Positions 43,623 to 52,168 of a DNA stretch of 64,000 bases are shown here, in pieces. The notes under the pieces are model-generated. The model was not told the origin of the DNA, made no database searches, and saw only the letters and a program-made list of their open reading frames with translations. This DNA comes from Chitinilyticum piscinae. GTDB lineage: Bacteria > Pseudomonadota > Gammaproteobacteria > Burkholderiales > Chitinibacteraceae. Each line of letters begins with the position of its first letter. The stretch's first letter is position 1. The stretch spans positions 639,858 through 703,857 of the forward strand of contig NZ_JADFUA010000001.1 in the NCBI RefSeq assembly GCF_015223195.1. Direction: 5' to 3'. The position numbers and the translations under genes were made by a program.

Positions 43623-46526
43623 ATGCGCAAACCCCTGCTTTCGGCCTCGCTGACTACGCTGGCCGCTTCACTGCTGCTTGCCGGTCAGGCCGCTGCCACC
43701 GAAGTTGCACCCTATTTCTACACCTGGGGCTATGGTAACCCGGTTTATCCGGTGACCAGCCTGCAGGATGCCAAGGCCAAGGGCATCGATTCGGTCACCC
43801 TGGCCTTCATCATCAATGGCAGCAGCGGCTGCCAGGCCACCACCGATGGCAGCAGCAACGCCATCACCGGCGTGATGAAGAACGACATCGCGGCTTATCG
43901 CCAGGCTGGCGGCAAGCTCATCCTGTCCTTTGGCGGTGCCAATGGCACCTATCTGGAAGCGGCCTGTACCGTTGACCAGATGGTTGCGCAGATCGATGCG
44001 CTGATCCAGAGCTCGGGCATCAAGACGCTGGACTTCGACGTCGAAGGTGGCGCGGTCGGTAATACCTCGCTCAATAGTGTGCGTTCGGCGGCACTGAAGA
44101 AGCTGCAAAGCAAGTACAGCGACCTGAAGGTTTCCTTTACCCTCGCGGTGGCCCCGCCGGTCACCTATTCTTGGGGAACCGACGCAGGTGGTTTGAGTGC
44201 AGCATCGCTCGCGGTGGTTGATTCGGCGGTAAAGGCTGGTGTGAAGGTCAGCCGCGTCAACCTGATGGCCATGGATTACGGCAATTACTACACCAATGGC
44301 CGTACCGATCTGGGCCAGCTGGCCATCGATGCTGCAACACGCGTGCGTGAGCAGATCCGTCCGGTTTTTGCAGGTTACAGCGAAGCCCAGTTGTGGGATC
44401 TGATCGGGATTACCCCGATGATCGGCATTAATGACGTCGCCAGTGAAATCTTCACCGTTGCGCATGCGCAGAAGGTTGCTGATTTCGCGAAGAAAAATGG
44501 CGTGGGTCTCCTGTCCTACTGGGCGTTGCAGCGTGACCAGGCAGGAAAGGGGGAGCTGGCAATCTACAGCGGCGTGAACAGCAGTGACTTCCAGTTTTGG
44601 AACATCTTCAAGGCTGTGCGCAGTGGTGTGGTGGTTACCCCGACTGTGACTCCTAAGCCCTCGGCTACCCCGACCGTGGCACCAACCCCGAAACCGAGTG
44701 CTACACCAACAGCAACTCCGACTATTAAGCCCACAATTGCCCCATCTGTCACCCCCACGGCGGTTAATAACTGCAAACCATGGGATGCGACCGCCACGTA
44801 TTTAGGGGGTGAGTGTGTGAGCCATAATGGACAGACATTTAAGGCTCAGTGGTGGACGCGCGGTGAAAGCCCGGCGACCAACTCGGGAGCTGCAGGATCT
44901 GGAAAAGTCTGGTTGCCGTTGGGAAGCATTACAACGCCGAAGCCGAGCGTGACCCCGACCGTTACTGTTACGCCGAAGCCGAGCGTGACTCCGACCGTTA
45001 CTGTTACACCGAAGCCGAGCGTGACCCCGACCGTGACTGTTACGCCGAAGCCGAGCGTGACCCCGACCGTTACTGTTACGCCGAAGCCGAGCGTGACCCC
45101 GACCGTGACTGTTACACCGAAGCCAAGCGTGACCCCGACCGTGACTGTTACGCCGAAGCCGAGCGTGACCCCGGCCGTGACTGCAACGCCGAAGCCAAGC
45201 GTTACACCGACTGTCATTGTGACACCGATACCCGGAAGCACTGGCAAGCAGGTTGGTTCCTACTTTGCCCAGTGGGGCGTGTATGGCCGCGGTTATGAAG
45301 TGGCGGATGTCATCAGCAGCGGCACCGCCAGCCAGTTGACCTTCATCAACTACGCGTTCGGCAATCTCTACCCGAAAAATGGCGGTTACGAGTGCGACAT
45401 TGTCAACCGGATGGAAAGCGGTAATGCTGATGGCGGCGATGCTTGGGCTGACTTTGGTCGTACCCCGAGCCGCCGTGTTGATCCGGCCGACACGATCAAG
45501 TGGGATGACAAGCTGGCCGGCAATTTCCGCGAACTCAAGGCGTTGAAGGCCAAGTACCCGAACATCAGGAACTACATCTCCCTCGGTGGTTGGACGTGGT
45601 CCAAGTGGTTCTCGAATGCCGCGGCAACCGACGCGCTGCGCAAGCAGCTGGTGGCGTCCTGCATTAATGTCTACATCAAGGGCAATCTGCCGGTCATCGA
45701 TGGCCGTGGTGGCGCCGGGGCGGCAGCCGGCGTATTCGACGGCATCGATATCGACTGGGAATTCCCCGGCGTACAGGGTGTCGGTTACAACACGGTATCT
45801 GTACAGGATGGCGAGAATTACCGCCTGCTGCTGGCCGAATTCCGCCGCCAGCTGGATGCACTGGGCGCCCAGACCGGCAAACGCTACGGCCTGACCATCG
45901 CTCTGGGTGTGGGCAAGGACAAGCTGGACAAGATCAATGTCGGTTCCTATGCCCCCTATCTGGACTGGGTCAATATGATGACCTACGACTTTAACGGTGC
46001 CTGGGATCTGAGCATGACCGACTTCCAGTCGCATCTGTATGCGGATCCGGCCAGTCCCAAGTATGCATGCAGCGGCAAGGCCGGCGATGTGTGCTATGGC
46101 AACCGCAGTCTGGTGTCCTTCTACAACATCCATGATGCAGTCACTCAGCTGCTGGCTCAGGGGACCCCTGCCAGCAAGCTGGTGCTGGGCGTGCCCTTCT
46201 ACGGTCGTGGCTGGACCGGCGTCACCAATGCCAATAATGGCCTGTACCAGAAGCCGGCCAAGGCCGCTACGGGTACCTATGAGGCCGGTATCGAGGACTA
46301 CAAGAAGCTGAAAAATGCGCCGGGTACGGTGTATGTCCATCCGACAACCAAGCAATCGTGGAAGTTCGATGGCAGCACCTTCTGGTCGTATGACACGCCG
46401 GCTGTAATCCAGACCAAGGTGGATTACATCAAGGCCAAGGGTCTGGCGGGCATCATGAGCTGGGAACTGGATGGCGATACGGCCGACGGTGAACTGGCCA
46501 AGGCCATGGGCAAGGTTCGCCAGTAA
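43623..46526 (+). CDS. Secreted two-domain GH18 chitinase with chitin-binding module and repeat linker
   Basis: 967 residues from the ATG at 43623. A signal peptide (MRKPLLSASLTTLAASLLLA, to about 25) is followed by GH18 domain 1 (about 27-335) with the catalytic motif LDFDVEGG, LILSFGGANG and LLSYWALQRD. A Pro/Thr linker leads to a CBM5/12-like module (about 381-435: CKPWDATATYLGGECVSHNG, QTFKAQWWTRGE). Then come eight 12-residue repeats TPKPSVTPTVTV (435-535) and GH18 domain 2 (about 540-967) with FDGIDIDWEFPG, YISLGGWTWSKWF, LDWVNMMTYDFNG and GVPFYGRGW. The two domains belong to different GH18 subfamilies, so they may attack chitin in different ways. A terminator follows. Confidence 0.95.
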   Translation: MRKPLLSASLTTLAASLLLAGQAAATEVAPYFYTWGYGNPVYPVTSLQDAKAKGIDSVTLAFIINGSSGCQATTDGSSNAITGVMKNDIAAYRQAGGKLILSFGGANGTYLEAACTVDQMVAQIDALIQSSGIKTLDFDVEGGAVGNTSLNSVRSAALKKLQSKYSDLKVSFTLAVAPPVTYSWGTDAGGLSAASLAVVDSAVKAGVKVSRVNLMAMDYGNYYTNGRTDLGQLAIDAATRVREQIRPVFAGYSEAQLWDLIGITPMIGINDVASEIFTVAHAQKVADFAKKNGVGLLSYWALQRDQAGKGELAIYSGVNSSDFQFWNIFKAVRSGVVVTPTVTPKPSATPTVAPTPKPSATPTATPTIKPTIAPSVTPTAVNNCKPWDATATYLGGECVSHNGQTFKAQWWTRGESPATNSGAAGSGKVWLPLGSITTPKPSVTPTVTVTPKPSVTPTVTVTPKPSVTPTVTVTPKPSVTPTVTVTPKPSVTPTVTVTPKPSVTPTVTVTPKPSVTPAVTATPKPSVTPTVIVTPIPGSTGKQVGSYFAQWGVYGRGYEVADVISSGTASQLTFINYAFGNLYPKNGGYECDIVNRMESGNADGGDAWADFGRTPSRRVDPADTIKWDDKLAGNFRELKALKAKYPNIRNYISLGGWTWSKWFSNAAATDALRKQLVASCINVYIKGNLPVIDGRGGAGAAAGVFDGIDIDWEFPGVQGVGYNTVSVQDGENYRLLLAEFRRQLDALGAQTGKRYGLTIALGVGKDKLDKINVGSYAPYLDWVNMMTYDFNGAWDLSMTDFQSHLYADPASPKYACSGKAGDVCYGNRSLVSFYNIHDAVTQLLAQGTPASKLVLGVPFYGRGWTGVTNANNGLYQKPAKAATGTYEAGIEDYKKLKNAPGTVYVHPTTKQSWKFDGSTFWSYDTPAVIQTKVDYIKAKGLAGIMSWELDGDTADGELAKAMGKVRQ
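44934..45221 (+). repeat. Tandem 36-bp repeats coding for the chitinase linker
   Basis: Eight 36-base units encode TPKPSVTPTVTV; six are identical at protein level and the last two are variants (AVTA, TVIV). The units differ at a few third positions, so the array is mature rather than newly expanded. Such arrays change copy number by slippage. Confidence 0.92.
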
Positions 46527-46546
46527 GCGTTCTTCCCTCTGCGCAA

Positions 46547-46570
46547 CCCCGGCCGAGGCCGGGGTTTTTT
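46547..46570 (+). terminator. Terminator after the large chitinase
   Basis: Stem CCCCGGCC / GGCCGGGG with a two-base loop, followed by six T residues, 20 bases after the stop codon. Confidence 0.92.
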
Positions 46571-46702
46571 GTTGCCTTTTGCCCCGCTTTCATCCCCGAG
46601 GCAGCTTTTTTTGTTGCAATGCGGTAAAACTGGCCTTGAATTCACATTTCAGCAGCAGGATTTTCGCGACCGGCTACTGCGGGCCGGGAAGCAGGAGTAG
46701 GC

Positions 46703-47734
46703 ATGGACGAGCAATGGGATGTGGTGGTGATTGGCGCCGGGATGGCCGGGGTGACCTATGCCCGTACCGTACACGATGCCGGAATGCGTGTGCTGTTGCT
46801 GGAGCGTGCACGCGGTGTGGGCGGGCGCATGGCGACGCGCCGCAGCGGTACGGCAGCGTGGGATCACGGGGCGCAGTATTTCACCGTGACGCACCCGGAT
46901 TTCCACACGCTGGTGACCGACTGGGTGGACGACGGGCTGGCAGCGATCTGGCCGGGACGCATCTGTAGTTGGGATGGCGAGGCGCTGCGCAGCAGCAGTC
47001 CGGCGATTCGCTATGTGGGAGTCCCGGGAATGACCGCTCTGTGCAAGGCCATGTGCGCGCCTTTGCCGCACCTGCTGCACTGCGAAGTCGGGTCGCTTGA
47101 GCATGACCAGGCCGGCTGGCGCATCCGGGGTGAGACGCGTTCGTGGCGGGCGCAGCGCGTGGTGCTGGCAATGCCCCCGCAGCAGGCTGCCGCCTTGCTG
47201 CCGCAAGCCCATGCATTGCAGCGTGCCGTTCAGTTGGCGGAGATGCTGCCGACCTGGTCTGTCCTGTTGCGCTTTGCTGCTGCCTTGCCTTTGCCTGCCG
47301 AGGGGATGTTCGTCAATCACGAGCCACTTAGCTGGGTGGCCAACAACAGCAGCAAGCCTGGTCGGCCTGAAGGGCACGACTGGGTGGTGCATGCCTCGTC
47401 GGTATGGTCGGCAGCACACCGCGATCTGCCTCCGGGCGAGGTCTGCGAGGTGCTGGAGCTGGCCTTGCTTGATCTGTGCCGGCAACTGGCCCCTGCGGCG
47501 GAGATGCCGGCGCTGCTGGAGCGCCATGCACATCTGTGGCGTCATGCTCGGCCAGCGCAAGCAAGCCAGCGCGCTTATCTGGAAGGTGAAGACGGGCTGG
47601 CGGTCATCGGCGACTGGCTGCAAGGCGGCCGGGTCGAAGGTGCGTTCCGCTCCGGGGTGGCGCTGGCGCGCCACCACTGCGGCCTGATCGAGGATCTGAT
47701 CGAGCCGGCAGATTCGCTCAATATCGGAAAATGA
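46703..47734 (+). CDS. FAD-dependent amine oxidase / renalase-like protein
   Basis: 343 residues (GCAGGAGT upstream). The N-terminal dinucleotide-binding motif is VVVIGAGMAGVTYARTVHDA with VLLLERARGVGGRMATRRSG, the renalase-type signature. WDHGAQYFTVTHPDFH and the C-terminal GLAVIGDWLQGGRVEGAFRS, which contacts FAD, complete the family. The bacterial relatives oxidise NAD(P)H isomers or amines; the substrate here is not known. The stop is two bases before palindrome copy K. Confidence 0.85.
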   Translation: MDEQWDVVVIGAGMAGVTYARTVHDAGMRVLLLERARGVGGRMATRRSGTAAWDHGAQYFTVTHPDFHTLVTDWVDDGLAAIWPGRICSWDGEALRSSSPAIRYVGVPGMTALCKAMCAPLPHLLHCEVGSLEHDQAGWRIRGETRSWRAQRVVLAMPPQQAAALLPQAHALQRAVQLAEMLPTWSVLLRFAAALPLPAEGMFVNHEPLSWVANNSSKPGRPEGHDWVVHASSVWSAAHRDLPPGEVCEVLELALLDLCRQLAPAAEMPALLERHAHLWRHARPAQASQRAYLEGEDGLAVIGDWLQGGRVEGAFRSGVALARHHCGLIEDLIEPADSLNIGK

Positions 47735-47736
47735 AC

Positions 47737-47785
47737 GGGTATACGCCTGCGGCCGTTGTATTTTTTTAGGCTGTAGGCATATACC
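47737..47785 (+). repeat. Copy K of the ~49-bp palindrome family
   Basis: Left arm GGGTATACGCCTGCGGCC, T-rich centre, right arm GGCTGTAGGCATATACC. It sits two bases after the oxidase stop and seven before the stop of the convergent PfkB-type kinase. Confidence 0.82.
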
Positions 47786-47792
47786 TTGCTCA

Positions 47793-48734
47793 TTACAGCG
47801 GTAGCGTGCAGCCAAAGGCCTGCTGATACTGCATGGCCAGGCTCTCACGGCTGAAGTGGTGATTCTGGCAGCCACGCTGGGCAATTTTCAGACTGCCGAT
47901 CAGCGAGGCCAGCCTGCCGGTGGTTGGCCAGTCCCAGCCTTGCGTGATGCCATACAGCAGGCCGGCGCGGAACGCATCGCCGCAGCCAGTGGGGTCGACA
48001 ACGGCCGCTGCCGGAACGGCCGGAATGTCATGGCAGACGCCGTCGGCGTAAATCTTCGCCCCCTCGCCGCCCAGCGTCACGATCAGCGCCCGTACCTTGC
48101 TGGCGAGCTGTTCGAGTGTCAGGCCGGTTTTCTGCTGCAGCATGGCGGACTCGTAATCATTCAGCGCGAGATAGTCGGCCTGCTCAATGAAAGTCAGCAG
48201 TTCTGCGCCGTTGAACATCGGCATACCCTGGCCCGGGTCGAAAATGAAAGGAATCCCTGCGGCAGCCAGCTGTGCTGCGTGCTGGATCATGCCATCGCGG
48301 CCGTCCGGGGTAACGATGGCCAATTCGACCTTTTCCCTGACCTGATCGACGGTATTGAGGTGGCTGAAGCCCATAGCACCGGGGTGGAAGGCCGTGATCT
48401 GGCAATCGTCCAGATCGGTGGTAATGAAGCACTGCCCGGTGAACTGGTCAGCCAGCTCGCGGATCTGGTCGCGGCGGATGCCGAGCTGATCCAGTCGTTG
48501 CGCATAGGGTGCAAAATCGCTGCCGGCTGTCGCCATGATCAGCGGTTCTCCGCCAAGCAGCTGCAAACTGTAGGCAATGTTGCCCGCGCAGCCGCCGAAT
48601 TCGCGTCGCATTTCCGGTACGAGGAAAGAGACCGAAAGTACGTGCAGCTGGTCAGGCAGGATATGATTACGGAATTGGTCGGGGTAGACCATGATGGTGT
48701 CGTAGGCCAGCGAGCCGCAGATCAGCGTGGACAT
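47793..48734 (-). CDS. PfkB-family carbohydrate/nucleoside kinase
   Basis: 313 residues. PfkB signatures are visible: GGCAGNIAYSLQLLGGEP in the N-terminal half and DPTGCGDAFRAGLLYGITQG with the catalytic Asp in the C-terminal half; LNDYESAMLQQKTG and LIVTLGGEGAKIY also fit. The nearest pattern is the adenosine-kinase-like group found in proteobacteria. ATP-dependent phosphorylation of a sugar or nucleoside; the substrate is uncertain. Confidence 0.85.
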   Translation of the reverse strand: MSTLICGSLAYDTIMVYPDQFRNHILPDQLHVLSVSFLVPEMRREFGGCAGNIAYSLQLLGGEPLIMATAGSDFAPYAQRLDQLGIRRDQIRELADQFTGQCFITTDLDDCQITAFHPGAMGFSHLNTVDQVREKVELAIVTPDGRDGMIQHAAQLAAAGIPFIFDPGQGMPMFNGAELLTFIEQADYLALNDYESAMLQQKTGLTLEQLASKVRALIVTLGGEGAKIYADGVCHDIPAVPAAAVVDPTGCGDAFRAGLLYGITQGWDWPTTGRLASLIGSLKIAQRGCQNHHFSRESLAMQYQQAFGCTLPL

Positions 48735-48851
48735 CGGAATCTCCAGTTTTGAATCCGCCGATTATAGCTGTGCCGCTCTGTTCCTGTTCCGCCATTATGT
48801 TCATGCAACCCTGAGCCCCGTAATCCGTTTACCCTGATATTCCCGTACGCG

Positions 48852-50099
48852 ATGTTCCACCTCGATTCCTACACTGTTGCGCTGCTGGCGGTACTGGCGA
48901 GCCTCCTTGGCTGGCTGGCGCTGAGTCTGCATGCCGGCGAGAGCCGGCACGAGCGCGATGGTGCGGTCAGCAATCTTGCCTGGGGCATGGGTTTCCAGTT
49001 TGCTGGTACAGCGCTGCTGTGCCTGCAGGGCGTCGGGCTGTGGCGCTGGTGTTCCGTACTGGCTGCCCCGGCGTTTGTGACGGCCTTGCTGTTGTGTCTG
49101 GCTGGCGTGCGCCGGCTGGCTCGCCATGCGCCAAAGCTGGACTGGTTGGCGCTGATGGTTCCGGCCGCCTTGCTGCTGGCTCTGGTGCAGCAGCAACTTT
49201 TTCCTCAGCCCGTGTTTGCGCGCATGGTGCCGGTGCTGACCCAGCTGCCCCTGCTGGTGCTGCTGGTGCGCGAAATCGCCCGCCTGCTGGCCGTCGGCGA
49301 AATCAGCGGCGTGCGGCGTGTCGTGGTCTCGGTGCTGATCGCGCATTTGCTGGCCCAGGTCGCACTGGTCATGGTCGAGCAGTGGTATGTGGCACCGCAG
49401 AGCGCAATCGGCCTGCCATGGCCATGGCTTGATCTGCTGGTGTTCAATATGGGCCTCCCGCTGGGCTTGCTGCTGCTGAATGCGCATCTGCTGCGGGCGC
49501 GGCTGGGCAGCCTGGTCCGCTATGATGCACTGACGGGGCTGCTGAACCGCCGCGGCATGGAAGAACAGGCGCAACGTGAATTGCGCAAGGCGCGCAAGCG
49601 CAGCGAGAAACTCGGACTGATCATCTTCGATCTTGATCAGTTCCGTCTGGTCAATGAGCGTTACGGTTTTGCCGTGGGCGATGCGGCGCTGAAGACCTTC
49701 GGCCAGCAGCTGCGCGATGCCGCTCCCGAAGGGGGCGTGCTCGGACGGATTGGCGGAAATGAATTCTGCCTGCTGCTCTGCCTGAGTGCCGGCGGCAGCC
49801 TGGCGCCGCTGCGTGCCAAGCTGGGGCTGCAGCTTGGTTCGGTGGAAATCGAAAGCGGAGATGTAGCTGTGCGGCAACCCTGTTCGCTGGGCTGGGCCGT
49901 CCATGGCCTGGACGGCCATGATATCGAAAGCCTTCTGCAATCAGCGCGCCAGCGGTTGCGGCAGGGGCGGCAAGGCAGGGATACCCCGCAGCCGGCTACT
50001 ACACCGCAGGCTGAAATGCCGCCGGCCCCTTCCTACAAGGTGAGCGCGGCAACCATCTCCCGCCTGCAGGTCGAACACCGGCAGTCGCCGGCCACCTGA
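48852..50099 (+). CDS. Membrane GGDEF-domain protein with altered active site
   Basis: 415 residues. The N-terminal 210 residues contain six or seven hydrophobic segments, then comes a GGDEF-type domain: DALTGLLNRRGMEEQAQREL, LIIFDLDQFRLVNERYGFAV and RIGGNEFCLLL. The signature reads GGNEF in place of GG(D/E)EF, so the third acidic residue is Asn and cyclase activity is doubtful. The C-terminal tail is Pro- and Thr-rich. It may bind c-di-GMP or act as a regulator; the neighbouring LapBC exporter is often controlled by c-di-GMP in other bacteria. Confidence 0.8.
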   Translation: MFHLDSYTVALLAVLASLLGWLALSLHAGESRHERDGAVSNLAWGMGFQFAGTALLCLQGVGLWRWCSVLAAPAFVTALLLCLAGVRRLARHAPKLDWLALMVPAALLLALVQQQLFPQPVFARMVPVLTQLPLLVLLVREIARLLAVGEISGVRRVVVSVLIAHLLAQVALVMVEQWYVAPQSAIGLPWPWLDLLVFNMGLPLGLLLLNAHLLRARLGSLVRYDALTGLLNRRGMEEQAQRELRKARKRSEKLGLIIFDLDQFRLVNERYGFAVGDAALKTFGQQLRDAAPEGGVLGRIGGNEFCLLLCLSAGGSLAPLRAKLGLQLGSVEIESGDVAVRQPCSLGWAVHGLDGHDIESLLQSARQRLRQGRQGRDTPQPATTPQAEMPPAPSYKVSAATISRLQVEHRQSPAT

Positions 50100-50117
50100 G
50101 CCTGCGCGGAGCACCGC

Positions 50118-50732
50118 TCAGGGGCGCAGCCCGTTGAGCTTCAGCGTCAACTGGACCCGATCAGCAACCTCCAGCTTGGTGAAGGCGGCACTCAGATGAG
50201 CTTTGACCGTGCGTTCGGTGATATCGAGTTCGCGGGCAATTTCCTTGTTGGCGGCGCCGCGTGCGGCAAGTTGGGCGACTTGCTGTTCGCGCTCGGAAAG
50301 CAGCTCGATACCCTTGCCGGTGGCGGCGGCCTGCTGGCCGGGCAGCTGCTGCAAGGCGCCCAGCAGGCGTTGCACCAGCGTACGGCCAGCCCAGATTTCG
50401 CCTGCAGCAACGACCTGCAGCACCTGCACAAGCAGACCGGCTGGCGCCAGCGCGTGGCAATAGCCACGCACCCCCCAGCCCAGCAGGCGCAGGCCTTCAT
50501 GATCATCGGGCAGTGTATTGCAGGCGATCAGCAGTCCTTCCCGTGCACGCGTCTGCCACCAGTCTGGTGCGCGGCCAGCCAGCTCAGGGTGGGCGAGGTC
50601 CAGAAGCACCAGTGCATCGGGGCCGGCTGCCCAGTCTGGCGAGGCGGTTTCGCAGCGGAATTGCCCGCTTGCTGCCTGCTGCCAATGCTGCAACAGGCCG
50701 GAATCATGGCTGACAAGATAGAGTGTCTGCAT
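50118..50732 (-). CDS. LuxR-type response-regulator-like protein
   Basis: 204 residues from the ATG at 50732 (an in-frame TTG at 50750 overlaps the upstream gene). The C-terminal helix-turn-helix is clear: LLSEREQQVAQLAARGAANK, EIARELDITERTVKAHLSAA, FTKLEVADRVQLTLK. The N-terminal half has receiver-like spacing (ALVLLDLAHPELAG) but lacks the normal acidic pair at the start (MQTLYLVSHDSG), so phosphorylation is doubtful. It lies 15 bases after the exporter gene pair, so it is probably the last gene of that operon and may regulate it or its adhesin. Confidence 0.78.
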   Translation of the reverse strand: MQTLYLVSHDSGLLQHWQQAASGQFRCETASPDWAAGPDALVLLDLAHPELAGRAPDWWQTRAREGLLIACNTLPDDHEGLRLLGWGVRGYCHALAPAGLLVQVLQVVAAGEIWAGRTLVQRLLGALQQLPGQQAAATGKGIELLSEREQQVAQLAARGAANKEIARELDITERTVKAHLSAAFTKLEVADRVQLTLKLNGLRP

Positions 50733-50746
50733 CGCTGACTGCCCGC

Positions 50747-52168
50747 TCAACGTTCGGTGAGCGCACTGGATTTTGCGCGCAGAACCGGTTTGAGGATGTA
50801 GGCCAAAATGCTCTTCTTGCCGGTAAGGATATCGACTTCGGCAATCATGCCGGGCTTGATCGGCAGTTCCTTGCCATCGCGCTCGAGGTGGCTTTCGGTG
50901 GTTTTGACCTGTACTAGATAGAAGGCGTTGCCTTTGTCATCGGTGATGGTGTCCGCGCCGACCTGAATGACTTCGGCCTCCAGGCCGCCATACACGGCAA
51001 AATCGTAGGCTGTGAATTTGACCAGCGCCTTCTGCCCGGGTCGCAGGAAGGCGATGTCCTTGGGCAGTACCTTGGCTTCCAGCAGCAGGCTGTCATCGGC
51101 CGGGACGATTTCCACGATGTCTTTGCCAGGCTGGATGACGCCGCCAACGGTATTGGCGTGCAGGCGCTTGATGATGCCCTTCATTGGCGAGCGGATTTCC
51201 GATTGCTTGACGCGATCGGCCAGCGCGACGCTGCCTTCCGACAGGCTATTGAGCTTGCCCATGGTTTCGGCCAGCTCGGAGCGAGCCTGGTTGCGGAACG
51301 TCAGTTCGACTTCCTGTACCTTGCGGGTAAATTCGCCGATGGCCGCCTGGATGCGCGGCAGCTGGGCGGCAGCCGAATCGCGTTCACCACGGTAGCGCGC
51401 CAGATCGCGTTCCAGCCGCAGGATGTCCACTTCGGAAACCGCGCCGCTCTTGAGCAGCGGCCGGGTAGCGTCCAGCTCGCGCTGGGTCAGTTCGTAGCTT
51501 TGGGCTGCCTGATCACGGCGGGCGCGCACTTCGTTCATTTCCTGGCTGCGTTGTGCTGCCTGCTGGCGTGCGACGCCGACCGTGGCATCCAGCTCGGCCA
51601 TCTTGGACTGGTAGAGGCTTTCCTCCTGCAGTGCGATATCCGGGGCATCCCGGCGCACATCGTCAGGGATGGCCAGCGGCGAGCCTGAGGAAATGGCCTC
51701 CAGCCGCGCGGCCTTGGCTTTCAGCGAATAGTACTGGGCGCGATTTTCCTTCAACGAAGACTCAAAGCGCGTCGGGTCGATCTTCAGCAGCAACTGTCCC
51801 TTCTCGACGGGCTGGCCTTCGCGTGCCTTGATTTCCTGCACGATCCCCCCGTCCAGGCTCTGCACGACCTGCAGCTGGCGTGACGGGATAACCTTGCCTT
51901 CTCCCTTGGTCACCTCATCAATGCGTGCAAGTGCGGCCCATACCAGCAGGATGAATACGGCCAGCAGCGAACAGCGCACCAGAATCCGCGCTCCACGCGG
52001 ATTCTGCTCGGCGATCACCCAGTCGGCGTCCGTGATGAAACCGTCTTCGTGCGCAGGATTTTTCTCGTTACGCAACAGCAGGTAGCGATCGAACCAGTAA
52101 CTGCTTTTCTCGACCAGCCGGTTCCACATGCGGGCAAAACGGCCGTTGTTTTTGAGCTTGATGTCCAT
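50747..52168 (-). CDS. Type I secretion membrane-fusion protein (LapC-like)
   Basis: 473 residues. A cytoplasmic N-terminus (residues 1-70), a single membrane segment (ILVRCSLLAVFILLVWAALA), a beta-barrel/lipoyl region (GIVQEIKAREGQPVEKGQLL) and a long coiled coil, ending in the HlyD-type domain (GMIAEVDILTGKKSILAYIL) identify an HlyD-family adaptor. The N-terminal extension and operon with a C39-like ABC exporter match LapC of Pseudomonas. It links the inner-membrane ABC protein to a TolC-type channel. Its ATG overlaps the upstream stop by one base. Confidence 0.9.
   Translation of the reverse strand: MDIKLKNNGRFARMWNRLVEKSSYWFDRYLLLRNEKNPAHEDGFITDADWVIAEQNPRGARILVRCSLLAVFILLVWAALARIDEVTKGEGKVIPSRQLQVVQSLDGGIVQEIKAREGQPVEKGQLLLKIDPTRFESSLKENRAQYYSLKAKAARLEAISSGSPLAIPDDVRRDAPDIALQEESLYQSKMAELDATVGVARQQAAQRSQEMNEVRARRDQAAQSYELTQRELDATRPLLKSGAVSEVDILRLERDLARYRGERDSAAAQLPRIQAAIGEFTRKVQEVELTFRNQARSELAETMGKLNSLSEGSVALADRVKQSEIRSPMKGIIKRLHANTVGGVIQPGKDIVEIVPADDSLLLEAKVLPKDIAFLRPGQKALVKFTAYDFAVYGGLEAEVIQVGADTITDDKGNAFYLVQVKTTESHLERDGKELPIKPGMIAEVDILTGKKSILAYILKPVLRAKSSALTER

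Noticed and set aside
44802-46355. Long open reading frame (517 codons) on the minus strand opposite the large chitinase.
   Set aside because: It is the antisense shadow of the tandem 36-bp repeats and GC-rich coding sequence; no ribosome-binding site, low-complexity product and the plus-strand gene is certain.
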